A DNA stretch of 64,000 nt from Streptomyces tagetis (GCF_018069565.1 NZ_JAGPNL010000002.1:186001-250000); one strand, 5' to 3'. Shown: positions 1 to 9,133, counted from the stretch's first letter. The notes: generated from the letters alone by a model not told the origin. Made by a program: numbers and translations.

Positions 1-2516
1 AGCAGCCGGTCCGCCAGGGCGGTCGCCAGCCGCAGCGCCGCCGGGTCGCCGGTCGCCTCGTGCACGGCGACGGCGGCGGTCAGGGCCCCGGCCGTACCGG
101 TGGCGAACCCCGGATCGGACGAGGCGGACGCGGCGTGTCCGAGGGCGGTGAGCGCGTCCGGCAGGCATTCGGCCGGCTCCGGGCCGAGCAGTGCCGACAG
201 CCGCAGCACCGCGTACACGATGCCGCCGAGACCGTCATAGGCGCCCGGCCCGGCCGCCGCGCTGAGTTCGGGATCGTCGGCCAGGGCCTTCAGCAGTGCG
301 GGCAGCGGGCGGATCGCCTCCCGGGCGAGCGCGGTGTACCGGCCGGCCCCGGCCAGCGCGTCCGTGTGCGCCAGGAACAGCGCGACTCCGCAGTAGCCCT
401 GCGCGAGTCCGGCGCCCATCGGCAGCACCGCCCAGTGCGGGCCGGACACCCGTTCCAGGCCGAGCCAGTTGGTCCGGTCGCCGTCGCGCACCGCGCGGGC
501 GGCGATCTCGTCGGCGATCCCGCACACGGCGGCGAGCAGCCGCGACGGGTCGGGCGCGACGGCCGGCACCGGCTCCACCGCCAGCTCGGACCGGGGCCGC
601 CCCAGCGGGGAGCCCGCACCCCGCGCCGCGATCGTGGCCGTGATGATCCACTCCTGGTCGTGGCAGTCGACCTCGTCCATCCGGGCGATCTTCTCCCGCA
701 CCGAGGCCACCCCCGCCACCGGCAGCAGACCGGGCAGCCAGGTGCCGTCGTCGGCCCGCACCGCCGTCCCGGACGGGCGGTGGGTGAACAGCGGGACGTC
801 ACCGCGCCACAGGGCCGCCGTCTCGTGCTCGATCAGCCGCCGGCGCGGCTCGTCGTGCTCGGACTCCGTCCACAGCACCGCGAAGACCCCCTCCCGGGCG
901 AGCGCGTCGCCGAGCAGCGACGGGTGGGCGGACTCCTCCAGGAGTGTCGCGTAGAGCCGGGTGGCGCGGGCGACGAGCCGGGCGGGACGGTCCGCGCCGG
1001 ACATCAACGGGCCGTCCTCGCGGAGCAGTTCGTCGCCGTCGGCGGCGAGGGCCGCGTACGCGGCACGGAAGCCCTCCAGCAGCGCGGCCCTGTGGTCGGC
1101 GCCCTCCAGGAGGCGGCCGGCGGGCAGCGGCTGGTTCTGCGCCGCGGGACTGAGCAGCGGTCCGCGCACGGCGCGCATGGTGTCCAGGCCGCTGTCCCGC
1201 CAGTGCAGGCCCTCGCTCGGGTAGGTGCCGTCGGTGGAGCGGCCGAGCGCGGAGATGTCCAGGGCCCCGTGCTCGCCGATCAGCAGGTGCGGCAGCAGAC
1301 AGGTGCGGTGCACGGATGCCCGCAGCGCCTCCGCCGCCGGGTCGGCACCGGCCGTCACGGCCTGCGCGAGCCCGGTGTGCAGCAGTGTCTCGGCGTCCAC
1401 CAGGACCGGCTGGTCGCCGCAGGCGATGACGTTCTCGTAGTGCATGTCGGCGCCGTCCACCGTGTACAGCAGGGCCAGCAGCGCGCCCTGACGCCGGTAG
1501 AAGGCGTCGGTCTCGGTCACCGACCGGCACCAGCGGTGCTCGACGAACTCCAGCCAGCCGTACGCCTCGCGGCGCAGACTGCGCGGGGTGCGCAGCTCCA
1601 GCCCGGGGACCTTGGCGTTGAGCCAGGCCACCAGCTCGTCGAGGAGGGCGTGCTGGCCGAGCGGACGCGGCTTGTGGACCAGCCGCTCGCCGGCGAAGCG
1701 CAGGACCGCGACGGACCGGTTGCCCTCGTGGGCGTCCCCGAGACCGAGATCCACCCCGGTGAGCGGTCCCGGGTCGCGCCCGCCGAGGAGCCGGGCGGTC
1801 AGCTCCTCCCGGTCGGCCGCGAAACGGGCCGCGAGTTCGGCGGTGGCCGCGGTCGCGTCGAGCGAGGTCTGCGCGAGCATGCGGGCCAGTACCGGGCGGG
1901 AGGCGAACAGCGCGCCGAGGCCCTGCCGGGTGCCGGTGGCGGCGACGAAGGCGTCGAACCGCTCCCGGGGCCCGGCACCGGCCAGTCGTCCGCCGCGCCG
2001 CGCCGAGTCGAGTTCGTGGACCAGGGTCCGCGCCGCCTGGCGGACCAGTTGGCGCGTCAGCCGCCGCGCGAACGCCTCCCGCCACACGTCCTGTTCGGCA
2101 CCCGCGGGCAGCAGTCCGGCCAGTCGCGCGGTGGCGGCGGCGACGAGCGGCCGTACGACCGGGGCGAAGGCGTCGGGTCCCTCGCCCCCTCGGCCGGCCG
2201 GCTCCGGGAAGGCTCCGGCGAGGACGGCTTCGGTGTACCGCGCCCAGTCGGGCTTGGCGGCCCGTGCGGCCAGCCGCTCGGCGGGCTCGGCGGCCAGAGC
2301 CGCGGCCGTGGCCTCCTCCACGCCGAGGTGGGCCAGCCGCAGGGCGAAGCCCTCGGCGTCCCCGGCGGCCCACGGAGCGGGGCCGGCGGCGGCTTCGGCG
2401 GGCGCCCCGGGAAGGCCGGGGGCGGCGAGCCGTTCCGCGAGGGACAGCGCCGGTGCCCACCACGAGGGCGGGAGGGCGGTGCTCCGGGGAGCCGGGGGGC
2501 CGGCGGTCTCAGTCAC
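1..2516 (-). CDS. LanM-type class II lanthionine synthetase (C-terminus outside window)
   Basis: The minus strand encodes about 838 residues before running off the left edge. The first ~580 residues match the LanM dehydratase (DUF4135) pattern: GVDLGLGDAHEGNRSVAVL, then LVHKPRPLG (the kinase-like lysine strand), HRWCRSV, and DGADMHYENVI followed by VLVDAETL, which are the catalytic/metal-binding loop motifs. After ~residue 700 a LanC-like cyclase begins (GYCGVALFLAH, GAYDGLGGIVYAVLRLS). The cyclase zinc ligands lie beyond the window. The family dehydrates Ser/Thr of a precursor peptide and forms thioether rings. The start is GTG at 2516; no in-frame ATG lies just upstream and the Shine-Dalgarno is weak. 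It is divergent from the LuxR-type genes. No LanA precursor was recognised inside the window. Confidence 0.9.
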   Translation of the reverse strand, partial: MTETAGPPAPRSTALPPSWWAPALSLAERLAAPGLPGAPAEAAAGPAPWAAGDAEGFALRLAHLGVEEATAAALAAEPAERLAARAAKPDWARYTEAVLAGAFPEPAGRGGEGPDAFAPVVRPLVAAATARLAGLLPAGAEQDVWREAFARRLTRQLVRQAARTLVHELDSARRGGRLAGAGPRERFDAFVAATGTRQGLGALFASRPVLARMLAQTSLDATAATAELAARFAADREELTARLLGGRDPGPLTGVDLGLGDAHEGNRSVAVLRFAGERLVHKPRPLGQHALLDELVAWLNAKVPGLELRTPRSLRREAYGWLEFVEHRWCRSVTETDAFYRRQGALLALLYTVDGADMHYENVIACGDQPVLVDAETLLHTGLAQAVTAGADPAAEALRASVHRTCLLPHLLIGEHGALDISALGRSTDGTYPSEGLHWRDSGLDTMRAVRGPLLSPAAQNQPLPAGRLLEGADHRAALLEGFRAAYAALAADGDELLREDGPLMSGADRPARLVARATRLYATLLEESAHPSLLGDALAREGVFAVLWTESEHDEPRRRLIEHETAALWRGDVPLFTHRPSGTAVRADDGTWLPGLLPVAGVASVREKIARMDEVDCHDQEWIITATIAARGAGSPLGRPRSELAVEPVPAVAPDPSRLLAAVCGIADEIAARAVRDGDRTNWLGLERVSGPHWAVLPMGAGLAQGYCGVALFLAHTDALAGAGRYTALAREAIRPLPALLKALADDPELSAAAGPGAYDGLGGIVYAVLRLSALLGPEPAECLPDALTALGHAASASSDPGFATGTAGALTAAVAVHEATGDPAALRLATALADRL

Positions 2517-3129
2517 GAGTAAGAAGGTCGCAGACCCCGGTGACCCCCACATGGGTAGGCGTCCCCCATATTCTGCGCGGCCCCGCCGCACCCGGCCCGT
2601 CGGCCGGCCCGGGACCGGGGGGAAACCGCAGGTCGGCGGCTGGGGGCACCCGGTAGGTGTCCATGGGTAACGGGACGCCGGGCCGAACGCGGTTCCGCGC
2701 GTTCGGCCCTGGTGCCCGCGCCCGGCGTGTGCCTGGACCCCTCTGCGCCCCGTTCCTCAGGGGGACGGACCCCCAGGGCCGGTTCCCGCCGCCCCCGCGG
2801 CGGCGCCGGCGCCTCCCCCCGCAGATCACCGCCGTCGCACCGGCCGGCCGGCGACCGCCGCGCGACGGGCGGCGAGGCGGGCGGCGAGGCGGGCGCGGGG
2901 GAGCCGGCACGGACGGGGGCGGCCCGGCCGGCCGGAAAGGTGGGGACCGGTTACCGATGCCGGCGAACCCCCGCCCGCCGCACGGTGATGCGAGCCCCCA
3001 CCGCAGTCCCCCCCCACAGCCCTCACAGCCCTCACAGCAGTGCCACCCCGCAGTGCCCACCGCAGTCCCCACCGCAGAACCGGCCCGGAGCGCGCACGAC
3101 CGGGCGGACGAACTTCCTAGGAGTAGCAG
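2517..3129. other. Divergent intergenic region between lanM and the luxR-type pair
   Basis: This 613-bp gap separates the LanM start from the first regulator. It is extremely GC-rich with runs of C and G. Near 3018-3080 there are short imperfect direct repeats (two copies of CAGCCCTCA, then repeated CCACCGCAGT-like units). Promoters for both directions must lie here, but none could be assigned by eye. Open frames in it lack ribosome binding sites and look like GC-bias artefacts. No lanthipeptide precursor was convincing. Confidence 0.5.
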
Positions 3130-3741
3130 ATGGGAGCACCCGTGACCGTCGGCGTGGTCGCCCTCGACCCGGTACTGGAGACCGGTACGCGCACCACCCT
3201 GCTGGCCTGCCCGGACCTGACCGTGTGCGAGCCCGCGGACGCGCGGGTCGCCGTCCTCACCGTGGACCGCCCCGGACCGGCCGAACTCGACATGGTGCGC
3301 GCCACCCGCGCCCTGCGGCACAGCCCCGCCGTCGTCCTGGTGGCGGGCGCCCTCGCCTCCGCCGACGCCCTCCACGCCCTCGCCGCCGGTGCCCGCGGCC
3401 TGCTGCCGCGGCGGGACGCCGACGCGCCACGCCTCGCCCACGCGGTGCTGGCAGCCTCCCGCGACGACTGCACCCTGCCACCCCGCCTGCTCGAACAGCT
3501 CCTGGACCGCCCGGCCGACGCCCGGTACACCACCGGGGGCTGGAGCGACGGCATGCTGTCCGACCGGGAACGCTCGGTGCTGCGGCTGCTCGCCGACGGC
3601 CACGAGACGGCCGAGATCGCCCAGCGGCTTGCCTACTCGCCGCGCACCGTCACCACCGTGGTCCACGACATCACCCGGCGGTTCCGGCTGCGCAACCGCG
3701 CCCACGCGGTCGCCTACGCGCTCCGGGCGGGCCTGCTGTGA
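3130..3741 (+). CDS. LuxR-type HTH regulator (1 of 2), degenerate receiver
   Basis: 203 residues. The C-terminal third is a GerE/LuxR helix-turn-helix (LSDRERSVLRLLADGHETAEIAQRL, about residues 143-170, then SPRTVTTVVHDITRRF). The N-terminal half has the size of a response-regulator receiver, but no clear phosphoacceptor aspartate sits at the expected strand end, so it may act without phosphorylation. Ribosome site AGGAG lies just before the ATG. The stop overlaps the GTG of the next regulator as GTGA, so the two are translationally coupled. Position next to lanM and the LanB/NRPS operon suggests pathway-specific control; this is inferred only from location. Confidence 0.85.
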   Translation: MGAPVTVGVVALDPVLETGTRTTLLACPDLTVCEPADARVAVLTVDRPGPAELDMVRATRALRHSPAVVLVAGALASADALHALAAGARGLLPRRDADAPRLAHAVLAASRDDCTLPPRLLEQLLDRPADARYTTGGWSDGMLSDRERSVLRLLADGHETAEIAQRLAYSPRTVTTVVHDITRRFRLRNRAHAVAYALRAGLL

Positions 3742-4406
3742 CCGCGACCGTGACCACCGCGCCCCCGGCGCCCGGTGCCGGCGGCGTGACCACCGCGCCC
3801 CCGGCGCCCGTTGCCGGCGCGACGTACGCACCCGTCGTCCTGCGCATCGCGCCCCTGCCCGGCGCGGACCGTGTCCGCTGCGTGGCCCGCCGGGCCGGGC
3901 TCGCCTGCGCGCCGGAGCACGGCGGGACCAGGACCGTCACCGTGGTCGCCACCACCGACGCCGCCAGGGCCCTGAACGGCCGTCGGGACACCGGCCCCCT
4001 GGTCCTCGTGTGCGACACCGTCGGCCGGACGGACCTGCGGCTCGCGCTGCGGGCCGGAGCGGCCGTCCTGCGGACCGCCGACCTCACCGAGGAGAACCTG
4101 GTCGCCGCGGTACGCCGCGCGACCCACCCGCACCCGAGCATTCCCTACCCGGAACTCTCCCACCTGCTGACCGGCGGGCCACGTTCCGCGGACCCGGCCG
4201 GACGCGGCGGCCGACCCGTCCTGACCGCGCGTCAGGCGTCGGTGCTGCGCCTCATGGCCGAGGGCCACGGCAACGCGGACATCGCCCTGCTGCTGCGCTG
4301 CTCCGAACACACCGTCAAGAACGTCATCTACGAGATCATGGCCCGGCTACAGGCCCGCAACAGGGCCCACGCCGTCGCCCACGCCGTACGCCACGGCCTG
4401 GTGTGA
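3738..4406 (+). CDS. LuxR-type HTH regulator (2 of 2)
   Basis: 222 residues from a GTG that overlaps the preceding stop (GTGA). The first ~25 residues are a low-complexity Thr/Ala/Pro stretch with a repeated VTTAPPAP motif. The middle is receiver-like and the end is a LuxR helix-turn-helix (LTARQASVLRLMAEGHGNADIALLLRCS, then EHTVKNVIYEIMARL). It shares the closing RNRAHAV.HAVR.GL pattern with the upstream regulator, so the two are paralogues and may heterodimerise. The reading frame stays open far upstream, but only this start has the coupled GTGA arrangement. Confidence 0.82.
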   Translation: MTATVTTAPPAPGAGGVTTAPPAPVAGATYAPVVLRIAPLPGADRVRCVARRAGLACAPEHGGTRTVTVVATTDAARALNGRRDTGPLVLVCDTVGRTDLRLALRAGAAVLRTADLTEENLVAAVRRATHPHPSIPYPELSHLLTGGPRSADPAGRGGRPVLTARQASVLRLMAEGHGNADIALLLRCSEHTVKNVIYEIMARLQARNRAHAVAHAVRHGLV

Positions 4407-4504
4407 CCGGGTGCGCCATGGCCCGGGGCGATCCGAAGAGGTCCGCCCCGGCCGCGGGTGCCCTCCGGCTCCCGCGGCCGGCCGTCCGCGCCCCCGGGCG
4501 GCCG

Positions 4505-5245
4505 TCAGCCGGGAGGGGCGGGCAGCAGGCGGGGCTCGATCCGCTCCTCCACGGCCCGGTCGCCGTCCCGGGACACCACGTAGGCGCCCTTGTCCCGCTG
4601 CTCCGCCACCGCCTCGACCAGCTCGGTGCCTCGGTAGACCAGTCCCACGCCGTCGTCGGTGCAGTGCGCCGAAGCGAAGACGCCCTCGGCGACCAGCCGG
4701 TGGATCAGCGGCCGCCGGCCGCCGTCACTGTCGTAGTGGACCCCGTTGCCGTACGGCAGCAGCCCCAGCCCGTTGGTGACCGGGCGGAGTTCGGGGCCGA
4801 AGGAGTCCGTGGTGCCGCCCTCGTACCAGCAGAGGGAACCCGCGCTCACCCCGGCGAGCACCACCCCGGCACGCCAGGCACGCCGCAGGATGTCGTCGAG
4901 CCCGTGCACCCGCCACACGGCGAGCAGGTTGGCCACCGATCCGCCCATCACCCAGACCACGTCGTGGCCGAGCACGGTGCCCTCGACGTCCTCCACGTTC
5001 GGCATCGGGAAGAGGTGGAGCGGGGTGAGGTCGAAGCCCGCCACCCGGGCGGCCTCGCCCACCCGCGACGTGACGTGCTCGGCGTCGCCCACCGCCGTGC
5101 CCAGGTAGAGGACGCGGGGGCGCCTGCCGTGCACACCGGAGAGATCGACCGCGTGGTGGACCAGGGCATCGAAGAGGACCCGGGTGCGCGCGCCGACGCG
5201 ATGACCTCCGGAGGTGGCGACGATGGTCGGTTCCGGAGCGGTCAC
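4505..5245 (-). CDS. Peptidase S51 family (dipeptidase E / cyanophycinase-like)
   Basis: 246 residues with the class-I glutamine-amidotransferase-like fold of S51 peptidases. The nucleophile elbow is LAGVSAGSLCWY, with Ser134 as the expected nucleophile. DVVWVMGGSVANLLAVW and the following GLGLLPYGNGVHYDSD segment are also typical. Characterised members hydrolyse Asp-X dipeptides or related aspartyl bonds in the cytoplasm. The start is GTG at 5245; the frame is open upstream, but the conserved sequence begins here (TAPEPTIVATSGG). Its place between the regulators and the PPTase raises the possibility that it trims a peptide intermediate, which is inference. It could equally be a housekeeping dipeptidase. 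Confidence 0.85.
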   Translation of the reverse strand: MTAPEPTIVATSGGHRVGARTRVLFDALVHHAVDLSGVHGRRPRVLYLGTAVGDAEHVTSRVGEAARVAGFDLTPLHLFPMPNVEDVEGTVLGHDVVWVMGGSVANLLAVWRVHGLDDILRRAWRAGVVLAGVSAGSLCWYEGGTTDSFGPELRPVTNGLGLLPYGNGVHYDSDGGRRPLIHRLVAEGVFASAHCTDDGVGLVYRGTELVEAVAEQRDKGAYVVSRDGDRAVEERIEPRLLPAPPG

Positions 5246-5390
5246 GCGGGTGATCGTAGCGCGTCGACTCCGGTGGAATGGTGAGCCGTTGGTGAAGGCA
5301 TCGCGCCCCCGGCCCCGCGCGGACGGCGGACCGCGCGGGGGCCGGGGGCCCGGCGGCGGCTCGGCGGTGGCTCGCCGGTGGCCAGGCGGC

Positions 5391-5423
5391 GGCACGACCG
5401 CGGCACGACCGCGGCACGACGGA
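5391..5423. repeat. Three tandem copies of an 11-bp GC-rich unit
   Basis: CGGCACGACCG is repeated about three times head to tail immediately before the 5421-5453 hairpin. It lies in the non-coding gap between the PPTase and peptidase genes. No function is evident. Confidence 0.7.
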
Positions 5424-5453
5424 GGGGACCGGTCCACCGGACCGGTCCCCTCC
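5421..5453 (-). terminator. Strong perfect hairpin, probable terminator of the mbtH-PPTase transcript
   Basis: A perfect 15-bp inverted repeat (GGAGGGGACCGGTCC and its complement) with a 3-nt loop lies 3' of the PPTase gene and 5' of the peptidase gene on the same strand. There is no U-tract, as is common for actinomycete terminators. Confidence 0.7.
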
Positions 5454-5530
5454 GCGTTCTTCCGCGTTCTTCCGCGTTCTTCCGCGTTCTTCCGCGTTCT
5501 TCCGCGTTCTTCCGCGTTCCTCCGTGTTCC
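5451..5530. repeat. Eight tandem copies of a 10-bp repeat (TCCGCGTTCT)
   Basis: Six exact copies of TCCGCGTTCT are followed by two variants (TCCGCGTTCC, TCCGTGTTCC). They sit between the PPTase stop and the hairpin. The 10-bp period is about one helical turn. The array is non-coding on both strands as far as can be judged. Confidence 0.95.
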
Positions 5531-5541
5531 GCCGAAAGGCG

Positions 5542-6321
5542 TCAGGGCACGCGCAGGGCCACCGCCGCCGCGTACCCCGCCGGGACCAGGACGTCCCGCA
5601 CGCTCCACCCCGGTGCCGGGGTGGCCGGCAGAGGCCCGGTGCCCACGTAGTCCAGCGCCGGATCGCGCACCAGACCCGTGCCCAGGCCCTTCAGATACGC
5701 CTCCTTGCGCACCCAGGCACGGGTGAACGCGGCCGGACGCCCGTGCGCGGGCAGCCGCGCCAGTTCGTCCGCCTCCGCCGGGTGCAGCGCCGACTGGGCG
5801 CCGAGCACCGCCCGGCTGGTGGCCAGCCCCTCCACGTCGACGCCGACCGGCGCCGGCGCGAGCGCCACCAGCACCAGGTCACCGCTGTGCGACAGGGAGA
5901 AGTGCACACCCGGGGTGCGCAGCACCGGCCGCCCGTGCGGCCCGCCGCACCCCGCGCACGGCTCCCGCGCCAGGGGCAGCGCCTCGGCGCGCACGCCGAG
6001 CAACACGCTCAGCACGTCGCGCAGCGCCGCGTGCGCGACCACGTACGCCGTCCGGTCACGGTCGTGCCGGAACGCGCGGGCCCGCTCGCGCTCCTCCGCG
6101 TCCAGCAGCTCCCGCGCGTCCCGCAGGGCCCGCTCGTCCTGGGCTCCGACACGGGCCAGGTACAGCTCCAGCGGCCCCCGCAGGACCCGGGGGCCCGGCG
6201 CCCGCGTCCGCCGCCGTACCCCGGACAGGTCCAGCACGGCCGGACACAGCAGCCCGGACGGCGCCGGCGGCGGGGCGTGCGCGGGCGGGGCCGGCAGCCG
6301 GCCCGACCGTGGCTCAGACAT
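5542..6321 (-). CDS. 4'-phosphopantetheinyl transferase (Sfp type)
   Basis: 259 residues. VHFSLSHSGDLVLVALAPAPVGVDVE carries the conserved Ser-His and the Mg-binding Asp-x-Glu. FTRAWVRKEAYLKGLGTGL is the WxxKEA motif of Sfp-type enzymes. These proteins move phosphopantetheine from CoA to the serine of carrier proteins. The start overlaps the end of the MbtH gene by 8 bp, so the two are one operon, divergent from the operon that encodes a carrier protein. The simplest role is activation of that carrier protein (Ser41 of the gene at 11827-12081). Confidence 0.93.
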   Translation of the reverse strand: MSEPRSGRLPAPPAHAPPPAPSGLLCPAVLDLSGVRRRTRAPGPRVLRGPLELYLARVGAQDERALRDARELLDAEERERARAFRHDRDRTAYVVAHAALRDVLSVLLGVRAEALPLAREPCAGCGGPHGRPVLRTPGVHFSLSHSGDLVLVALAPAPVGVDVEGLATSRAVLGAQSALHPAEADELARLPAHGRPAAFTRAWVRKEAYLKGLGTGLVRDPALDYVGTGPLPATPAPGWSVRDVLVPAGYAAAVALRVP

Positions 6322-6565
6322 CTGCCCCGGCCAGCCGGCGGCGCAGGCTGAGCGGGCGCATGTCCGTCCAGATCACGCCGATGTGGTCCAGGCACTCCTG
6401 CCGGCCGCCCCGCATGCCCTCCGGGTGCCAGCCGGCGGGCACCTCGCGGTCCGCCCGCCAGATCGAGTACTGCTCCTCGTCGTTGCGCACCACGAGGTAC
6501 ACCTCGTCGGTGTCCGGACGGACCTCGTCGGCGCCCGCGCCGGTCGTGGAGTCGGGTTGCGTCAT
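6314..6565 (-). CDS. MbtH family protein
   Basis: 83 residues. The core YLVVRNDEEQYSIWR, VPAGWHPEGM and RQECLDHIGVIWTDMRPLSLR is the MbtH signature, including the conserved Trp residues and the WTDMRP segment. MbtH proteins bind NRPS adenylation domains and are often needed for their solubility and activity. A good ribosome site (GGGAGG) precedes the ATG. It overlaps the PPTase gene and is divergent from the operon containing the stand-alone adenylation domain, its likely partner. The N-terminal ~20 residues are a non-conserved extension. Confidence 0.93.
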   Translation of the reverse strand: MTQPDSTTGAGADEVRPDTDEVYLVVRNDEEQYSIWRADREVPAGWHPEGMRGGRQECLDHIGVIWTDMRPLSLRRRLAGADV

Positions 6566-6808
6566 GGTGAACCTCCCGCAGGTGGTGGGGCCGGCCGCAG
6601 GTCGGGGCCGACGCCGACAGCGTGCCGGGCACCCGCCCGCCCGGGGCAGGGACGAACGAGCCGAACCGGCGGCGCGCGTTGCTGCCGGATCTTCTCTGGT
6701 GGCGCACCGCCCCGCCGCGGGACGGTGCTGTCCGGCCGGGGAGCCCGGTGTCCGGCCGAGCGGCCACCGCCCGGCCGGCCCGCACCCCCTTTCCGGAAGG
6801 AGCACGTG
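6566..6808. promoter_or_regulatory. Divergent promoter region for mbtH-PPTase and the LanB/NRPS operon
   Basis: A 243-bp non-coding gap lies between two divergent operons. It must contain the promoters of both. The plus-strand ribosome site GGAAGGAG is at 6795-6802. No clear -10/-35 or operator could be picked out by eye. Confidence 0.5.
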
Positions 6809-9133
6809 ATGTCGGACGAGCACGCACCGGTCCTGCTACCGGGCGGAGGCTGGCGGCTCTGGGAGGAGTTCGCCCTGCGCGGCCCCGGCTTCCCCGCCGA
6901 CGGCGTGCTGCGCCTGGCCCCGCCCGGACTGGCCGAGGCCGCCGACAAGTTCCGCCCCGGCACCGACCTGTCCGGACCCGAGTGGGACGACTTCGCCGAG
7001 GAACTGTCGGCGGCGGCCGTCGACACCGCCCGCCACCTCCAGCGCATCGCCGCCCGGCCCCGCTTCCAGGCGGCCCTGGCCTGGCAGAACCCGGCCGTGC
7101 TGCGCACCGGCATCGCGCCGTTCCTGCGCTGGGCGCCGGGCGTGGACAAGCGCAGCAGCATGCCCCGCCAGCGCGAGGAACTGGTCGCCCACTACTGGCA
7201 GCGGTTCTGCGTGAAGAACGACACCATCGGCTTCTTCGGACCCGTCGGCTGGGGCCGCTGGGACCCGGCCGCACCGCACGCCGTCACCGTCGACGCCGGA
7301 CAGGGCTTCCTCGCCGCCCAGGAGGTCTACTTCTCCGGCTGGGCCGTCGACGCCCTGGCCAAGGTGCTCGCCGAGGACGCCGAGCTGATGCGATGGGTCC
7401 CGCCGCGCCGGATGTCCTTCGTACGCTGCGAGGACGGCACGGTACGGGTCCCGGGGCGGCCCGCCCAGCCCGTCGGGGAACTCCGGCAGGCCGTGCTCCG
7501 GCACTGCGACGGCACCCGGCACACGGCCGCCATCGCCGCCGACCTGGAGCTGGACCCCGACGAGGCCGCCGGCATCGTGGCGGACCTGGTCCGCCGGCGC
7601 TGGGTCGCCCATCGCCTGGAGGTGCCCGCCGCCACCCACCCCGACCGGGCCCTGCGCCGCATCCTCGAACGCGTCCCCGACGAGGCCGCCCGCGACCGCG
7701 CCCTCGCCAAGCTCGCCGTGCTGGAACGCGGCCGGGACGCCGTACGCGCCGCCGGCACCGACGCCCCCGCGCTGACCGCCGCGATCGGCGCCCTGGAGGC
7801 CGACTTCGCCGCCCTCACCGACAGCGACGCCCAGCGCGCCAAGGGCGCACGCACCGCCCCCTGCCGCGGACTGGTGTACTCCGACGCCCGGCGCTCCGCC
7901 ACCGCCACCGCCGGCCCCGCCCTGCTGGAGCACCTCGAACCCCTCCAGTTGTGCCTGACCGCCGCCCGCTGGATGACCAACCGCTTCGCCGACGCCATCC
8001 GCGCCCGCCTGCGCACCGTCCACGCCCGCCTGAGCGCCGACGGCACACCGGTGGACCTCGCCACCCTGTGGATGCACACCCTGCCCTCCCCGCACCCCGA
8101 CGCCGGCGACCTGATCGACACCGCCCAGGCCGAACTGCGCGCCAAGTGGGCACGAGTCCTCGACCTGCCCCCCGACGCCCGCCGCGTCCGCCTGACCACG
8201 GCCGAACTGGCCGACCGCGTGCGCCGCGAGTTCGCCGAGCCCGGCGACGGCTGGTCCCTCGCCCGCTACATCAGCCCCGACGTCCTGGTCGTCGCCGAGG
8301 GCCCGGACGCCCTCGCCCGCGGCGACGTCGACCTCGTCCTCGGCGAGATGCACTGCGCGCTCAACACCATGGGCGCCTCCCTCTTCGTCCACCAGCACCC
8401 CGACCGCGACCGGCTCGTCGCCGAGACCACCCGCGACTTCCCCGCCCCCCGCCTGCTGCCCACCCTGCCCAAGGAGCTTCCCCTGAAGTGGTCCACCCGC
8501 AGCCGGCCCTCCCTGGACCGGCCCGAGGACCACTACGTCACCCTGGTCGACCAGACCGGCGACCCGCACCGCCCGAACTCGGTGCCGAGCGCCGACGTCC
8601 GCGTCGAGGAACGGGACGGACGCCTGAGGGCCGTACTGCCCGACGGCACCGTCCACGACGTCCTCGACGCCTACGCCAACACCCTCACCCAGCGCGTCAT
8701 GGACCGCTTCACGCTCCGCCCCGAGGGCGAGCACACCCCGCGCATCACCATCGGCCGCCTGACCGTGGCCCGGGAGACCTGGCAACTGCCCGTCACCGAA
8801 GTCGACTTCGCCGACGAGAAGAGCGAGGCAGGCCGGTTCGTCCGCGCCCGGCACTGGCAGCGCCGCCACGACCTGCCCCGCTTCGTGTTCGTCGTCTCCC
8901 CGGCCGAACCCCGGCCGTTCTACGTCGACTTCGACAGCCCCGTGTACGTCACGATCCTCGCCAAGGCGGCCCGCCGGCTCGCCCGCAAGGACCCCGGGGC
9001 CCGCCTGAAGGTCAGCGAGATGCTGCCCACCCCCGAGCAGGCATGGCTCACCGACGCCGACGGGCAGCGCTACACCTCCGAACTCCGCTTCGTGGCCGTC
9101 GACCTGACCGTCACCGGCACCCGGGAGGCGTGA
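6809..9133 (+). CDS. Small LanB-like enzyme 1 (lantibiotic dehydratase N-domain / PEARL-like)
   Basis: 774 residues, shorter than a full LanB and without an obvious C-terminal elimination domain. Family marks: WRLWEEFALRGPGFPADGV at the start; KRSSMPRQREELVAH and QRFCVKNDTIGFFGPVGW (about residues 113-150), the pattern of small LanB proteins; YISPDVLVV (~487); and PRFVFVVSPAEPRPFYVDF (~690). Full LanBs glutamylate Ser/Thr using Glu-tRNA. Small relatives such as TglB and AmmB-type PEARLs add amino acids to peptide C-termini using aminoacyl-tRNA. Which chemistry applies here is unknown. Ribosome site GGAAGGAG lies 6 nt before the ATG. The stop overlaps the A-domain start (TGATG). It is partly near-identical to the second LanB-like gene at 12366. 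Confidence 0.85.
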   Translation: MSDEHAPVLLPGGGWRLWEEFALRGPGFPADGVLRLAPPGLAEAADKFRPGTDLSGPEWDDFAEELSAAAVDTARHLQRIAARPRFQAALAWQNPAVLRTGIAPFLRWAPGVDKRSSMPRQREELVAHYWQRFCVKNDTIGFFGPVGWGRWDPAAPHAVTVDAGQGFLAAQEVYFSGWAVDALAKVLAEDAELMRWVPPRRMSFVRCEDGTVRVPGRPAQPVGELRQAVLRHCDGTRHTAAIAADLELDPDEAAGIVADLVRRRWVAHRLEVPAATHPDRALRRILERVPDEAARDRALAKLAVLERGRDAVRAAGTDAPALTAAIGALEADFAALTDSDAQRAKGARTAPCRGLVYSDARRSATATAGPALLEHLEPLQLCLTAARWMTNRFADAIRARLRTVHARLSADGTPVDLATLWMHTLPSPHPDAGDLIDTAQAELRAKWARVLDLPPDARRVRLTTAELADRVRREFAEPGDGWSLARYISPDVLVVAEGPDALARGDVDLVLGEMHCALNTMGASLFVHQHPDRDRLVAETTRDFPAPRLLPTLPKELPLKWSTRSRPSLDRPEDHYVTLVDQTGDPHRPNSVPSADVRVEERDGRLRAVLPDGTVHDVLDAYANTLTQRVMDRFTLRPEGEHTPRITIGRLTVARETWQLPVTEVDFADEKSEAGRFVRARHWQRRHDLPRFVFVVSPAEPRPFYVDFDSPVYVTILAKAARRLARKDPGARLKVSEMLPTPEQAWLTDADGQRYTSELRFVAVDLTVTGTREA

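Noticed and set aside
60..2522. An 820-codon plus-strand open frame opposite the LanM gene
   Set aside because: It is antisense to a clear LanM sequence, has low-complexity Arg/Gly/Gln-rich composition and no family pattern. It is a GC-bias shadow.
3018..3080. Short direct repeats before the first LuxR-type gene
   Set aside because: The units are short, irregular and C-rich; they could be chance low complexity, so they are only mentioned with the intergenic region.
2657..3145. Possible lanthipeptide precursor in the lanM-luxR gap
   Set aside because: The open frame has no ribosome site, no leader-like acidic segment and no Ser/Thr/Cys-rich core; it is dominated by Arg, Gly and Pro.
5451..5530. 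Could the 10-bp tandem repeats be a CRISPR array or an origin?
   Set aside because: There are no spacers, and the units are far too short and GC-rich for DnaA boxes or iterons.
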